A stretch of DNA of 64,000 bases, taken from NCBI GenBank assembly GCA_037444625.1, contig JBBIMA010000018.1, forward strand, positions 1 through 64,000, given 5' to 3'. The position numbers and the translations under genes were made by a program. Positions 62,551 through 64,000 of the stretch are shown one piece after another (the first letter of the stretch is position 1; every line of letters begins with the position of its first letter). The notes beneath the pieces are model-generated. The model made no database searches. It was not told the DNA's origin and saw only the letters and a program-made list of their open reading frames with translations. The DNA comes from DTHT01 sp037444625 (GTDB taxonomy: Bacteria > Acidobacteriota > Terriglobia > Bryobacterales > Bryobacteraceae).

Positions 62551-64000
62551 ATGGCGGGACCGGGCGCATCGGCGGTGCGTTTCCGCGAGCGGGCGGAACT
62601 GCTGGACTTCCTGTTGGGCGTGGCGGCCGTCACCTCGGAGACCCTCAACCTGGACAAGCTGATGGCCGACCTGGCGGCCATCATCGCCAAGGTCATTCCT
62701 TACGAGCTGTTCGCCATCCTGCTTTACAGCGAGAGGCTGGGCGCGCTGCGCATCCGTTACGCCATCGGCCATCGCGAGGAGATCGTGCGCAACCTGCTCA
62801 TCGCCCTGGGCGAGGGCATCACGGGCGCGGCCGCCGCCGCCCGGGAGGCGATCCTGGTTCCCGACGTGCGCAAGGACTCGCGTTACCTGAGCGGGCTGGA
62901 CGCGGTGCGCTCGGAGCTGGCCGCACCCATGGTGGCGCGCGGCAAGCTGGTGGGCGTCATTGACATACAGTCCACCCGCCTGAACGCCTACAGCGAATAC
63001 GACCGGGCCCTGCTGAAGCTCATCGCCTCGCGCGCCGCCACCGCCATTGACAACGCCCGCCTTTACCGGCGGGTCGAGCGGCAGAACCGCACCCTGGCGG
63101 TGCTGGCCCGGCTGGCCCGCGACTTCTCGATTTTGGATCTGGAGCGCCTGCTCGGGCGCATCGCTCAGGCGGTCAAGCACCTGATCAACTACGACGCCTT
63201 CAGCATCCTGCTGGTGGACGAGGAGCACGCCTGCCTGCGCCACCGCTTCAGCCTGCGCTACGACCAGCGCGTCGAGCTGGACCAGATCCCGCTGGGCAAA
63301 GGCATCACCGGGGCGGCGGCCGAGCTCGGCCAGGTCGTGCGGGCCGACAACACGCTGGCCGATCCGCGCTACATTCCCTCCCATCCCGACATCCGCTCGG
63401 AAGTGGCCGTGCCCCTGATGGTGCGGGATCGGGTGATCGGCGTGATGGACCTCGAGAGCGAACGCTACGCCTACTTCACCGAAGATCACGTGCGCATGCT
63501 CAGCCTGCTGGCCCCCCAGATCGCCATCGCGGTCGAGAACGCACGCCTTTACGAAGAGCTCAGCCAGCGCAAGCGCCAGATGGAGAGGGACCTGGAGGCG
63601 GCGCGCGATTTGCAATCCGCCCTGCTGTGGCGCAGCGTGCCGGAAATCGAGGGCTTGGAGATCGCCCTGGGCTACCGGCCGGCCCGGCAGATCAGCGGCG
63701 ACCTCTATCACTTCTTCCCCGAGGAAAGCGGCCCGGCGCTGATCGCCCTGGGCGACGTCAGCGGCAAGGGCGTGGCGGCCGCCCTCTACGGGGCGCTGGT
63801 CAACGGCCTGCTAATGATGCTGGCGCCGCGCCGCCCCTCGCCGGCCGCCCTGCTGAAGGCCCTCAACGAGGCCCTGCTCGGCCGGCAGGTGGACGCCCGC
63901 TACGTCTCCCTGCTGGCCTTGCGCTGGCTGCCCGCCGAGCGGCGCCTGGTCTTCGCCAACGCAGGCAACCTGCCGCCCGTGATCTGCCGCGAGGGCCGCC
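62551..64000 (+). CDS. GAF-GAF-PP2C (SpoIIE-type) phosphatase, 3' end outside window
   Basis: 483 residues are visible. Two GAF sensor domains (about 20-165 and 180-335) are each built around PYELFAILLY/NYDAFSILLV, GEGITGAAAAA/GKGITGAAAEL and GVIDIQS/GVMDLES motifs. A coiled linker (ELSQRKRQMERDLEAARDLQ) leads to a PP2C/SpoIIE-like serine phosphatase domain with SGDLYHFFPEE, LGDVSGKGVAAALYG and FANAGNLPPVI. Such proteins reverse phosphorylation of anti-anti-sigma factors in stress-response switches. It starts 6 bases after deoC, so the two may be co-transcribed. The frame is open to the window end. Confidence 0.9.
   Translation, partial: MAGPGASAVRFRERAELLDFLLGVAAVTSETLNLDKLMADLAAIIAKVIPYELFAILLYSERLGALRIRYAIGHREEIVRNLLIALGEGITGAAAAAREAILVPDVRKDSRYLSGLDAVRSELAAPMVARGKLVGVIDIQSTRLNAYSEYDRALLKLIASRAATAIDNARLYRRVERQNRTLAVLARLARDFSILDLERLLGRIAQAVKHLINYDAFSILLVDEEHACLRHRFSLRYDQRVELDQIPLGKGITGAAAELGQVVRADNTLADPRYIPSHPDIRSEVAVPLMVRDRVIGVMDLESERYAYFTEDHVRMLSLLAPQIAIAVENARLYEELSQRKRQMERDLEAARDLQSALLWRSVPEIEGLEIALGYRPARQISGDLYHFFPEESGPALIALGDVSGKGVAAALYGALVNGLLMMLAPRRPSPAALLKALNEALLGRQVDARYVSLLALRWLPAERRLVFANAGNLPPVICREGR

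Overview
The window is about 64 kb of very GC-rich, densely coded bacterial DNA with short intergenic gaps and heavy antisense open reading frames that are only composition shadows. The gene set points to a member of the Acidobacteriota, probably close to Bryobacterales/Solibacter: an Acidobacteria-type VWFA-domain secreted protein, several Tat-exported Gfo/Idh/MocA oxidoreductases, an Fe-S scaffold of the acidobacterial 'HA' variety, a Tad/Flp pilus, a phosphate-porin-like OMP and a K+-independent membrane pyrophosphatase. This placement is from memory of family distributions and was not computed.

Layout. 1-8.7 kb: tRNA-Ala(CGC), cysE, nfo-like endonuclease IV, leuS, two Tat-exported oxidoreductases, a class III aminotransferase. 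8.7-11 kb: flotillin and NfeD-like partner. 11-20.5 kb (minus strand): a Tad pilus locus in the order PilZ, large membrane protein, flp pilin, terminator, cpaB, cpaC secretin, cpaE/tadZ, cpaF, tadB, tadC, then an unlisted 32-residue membrane protein. 20.8-24.7 kb (plus): NarL-type regulator, TonB-like protein and a second CpaE/TadZ. 24.6-32.7 kb: Fe-S scaffold, Nudix hydrolase, hppA, rhaM, M20 amidohydrolase, phosphoribosyltransferase, glcE-glcF. 32.7-44.9 kb: acnA, then a carbohydrate region (SSS symporter, 922-residue secreted glycosidase-like protein, HNH protein, sulfatase, GH28 pectinase, a porin interrupted by one amber codon). 44.9-48.2 kb: a 449-residue protein with an HEGRH motif and a coupled secreted partner, an aldose-epimerase-like protein, tatA. 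48.4-53.6 kb (minus): HU, two tandem recA genes, VWFA protein, sigma-54 activator. 53.6-58.1 kb (minus): rpmH-rnpA-yidD-yidC-khpB-mnmE. 58.3-59.8 kb: TPR and YHS-type proteins. 59.8-61.5 kb: tRNA-Ser(TGA) followed by a cassette bounded by a 58-bp copy of the tRNA 3' part and carrying only an Mrr-like type IV restriction endonuclease. 61.5-64 kb: deoC with an unusual N-terminal extension and a GAF-GAF-PP2C phosphatase cut by the window end.

How parts fit. The Tad genes supply ATPase, platform, secretin and pilin, but no prepilin peptidase is in view. rhaM, symporter, glycosidase-like protein, sulfatase, GH28 enzyme and porin look like a loose pectin/rhamnogalacturonan utilisation set. glcEF feeds glyoxylate metabolism. 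The ribosomal L34/RNase P/YidC block is the usual origin-proximal cluster, but dnaA is not next to it.

The most interesting items are the integrase-less Mrr cassette at tRNA-Ser, the HEGRH protein with its coupled partner, the DeoC N-terminal helix plus four-cysteine extension, the tandem recA pair, and a recurring pattern in which a -10-like TANNNT hexamer sits only 6-8 bases before the start codon, suggesting many leaderless mRNAs.
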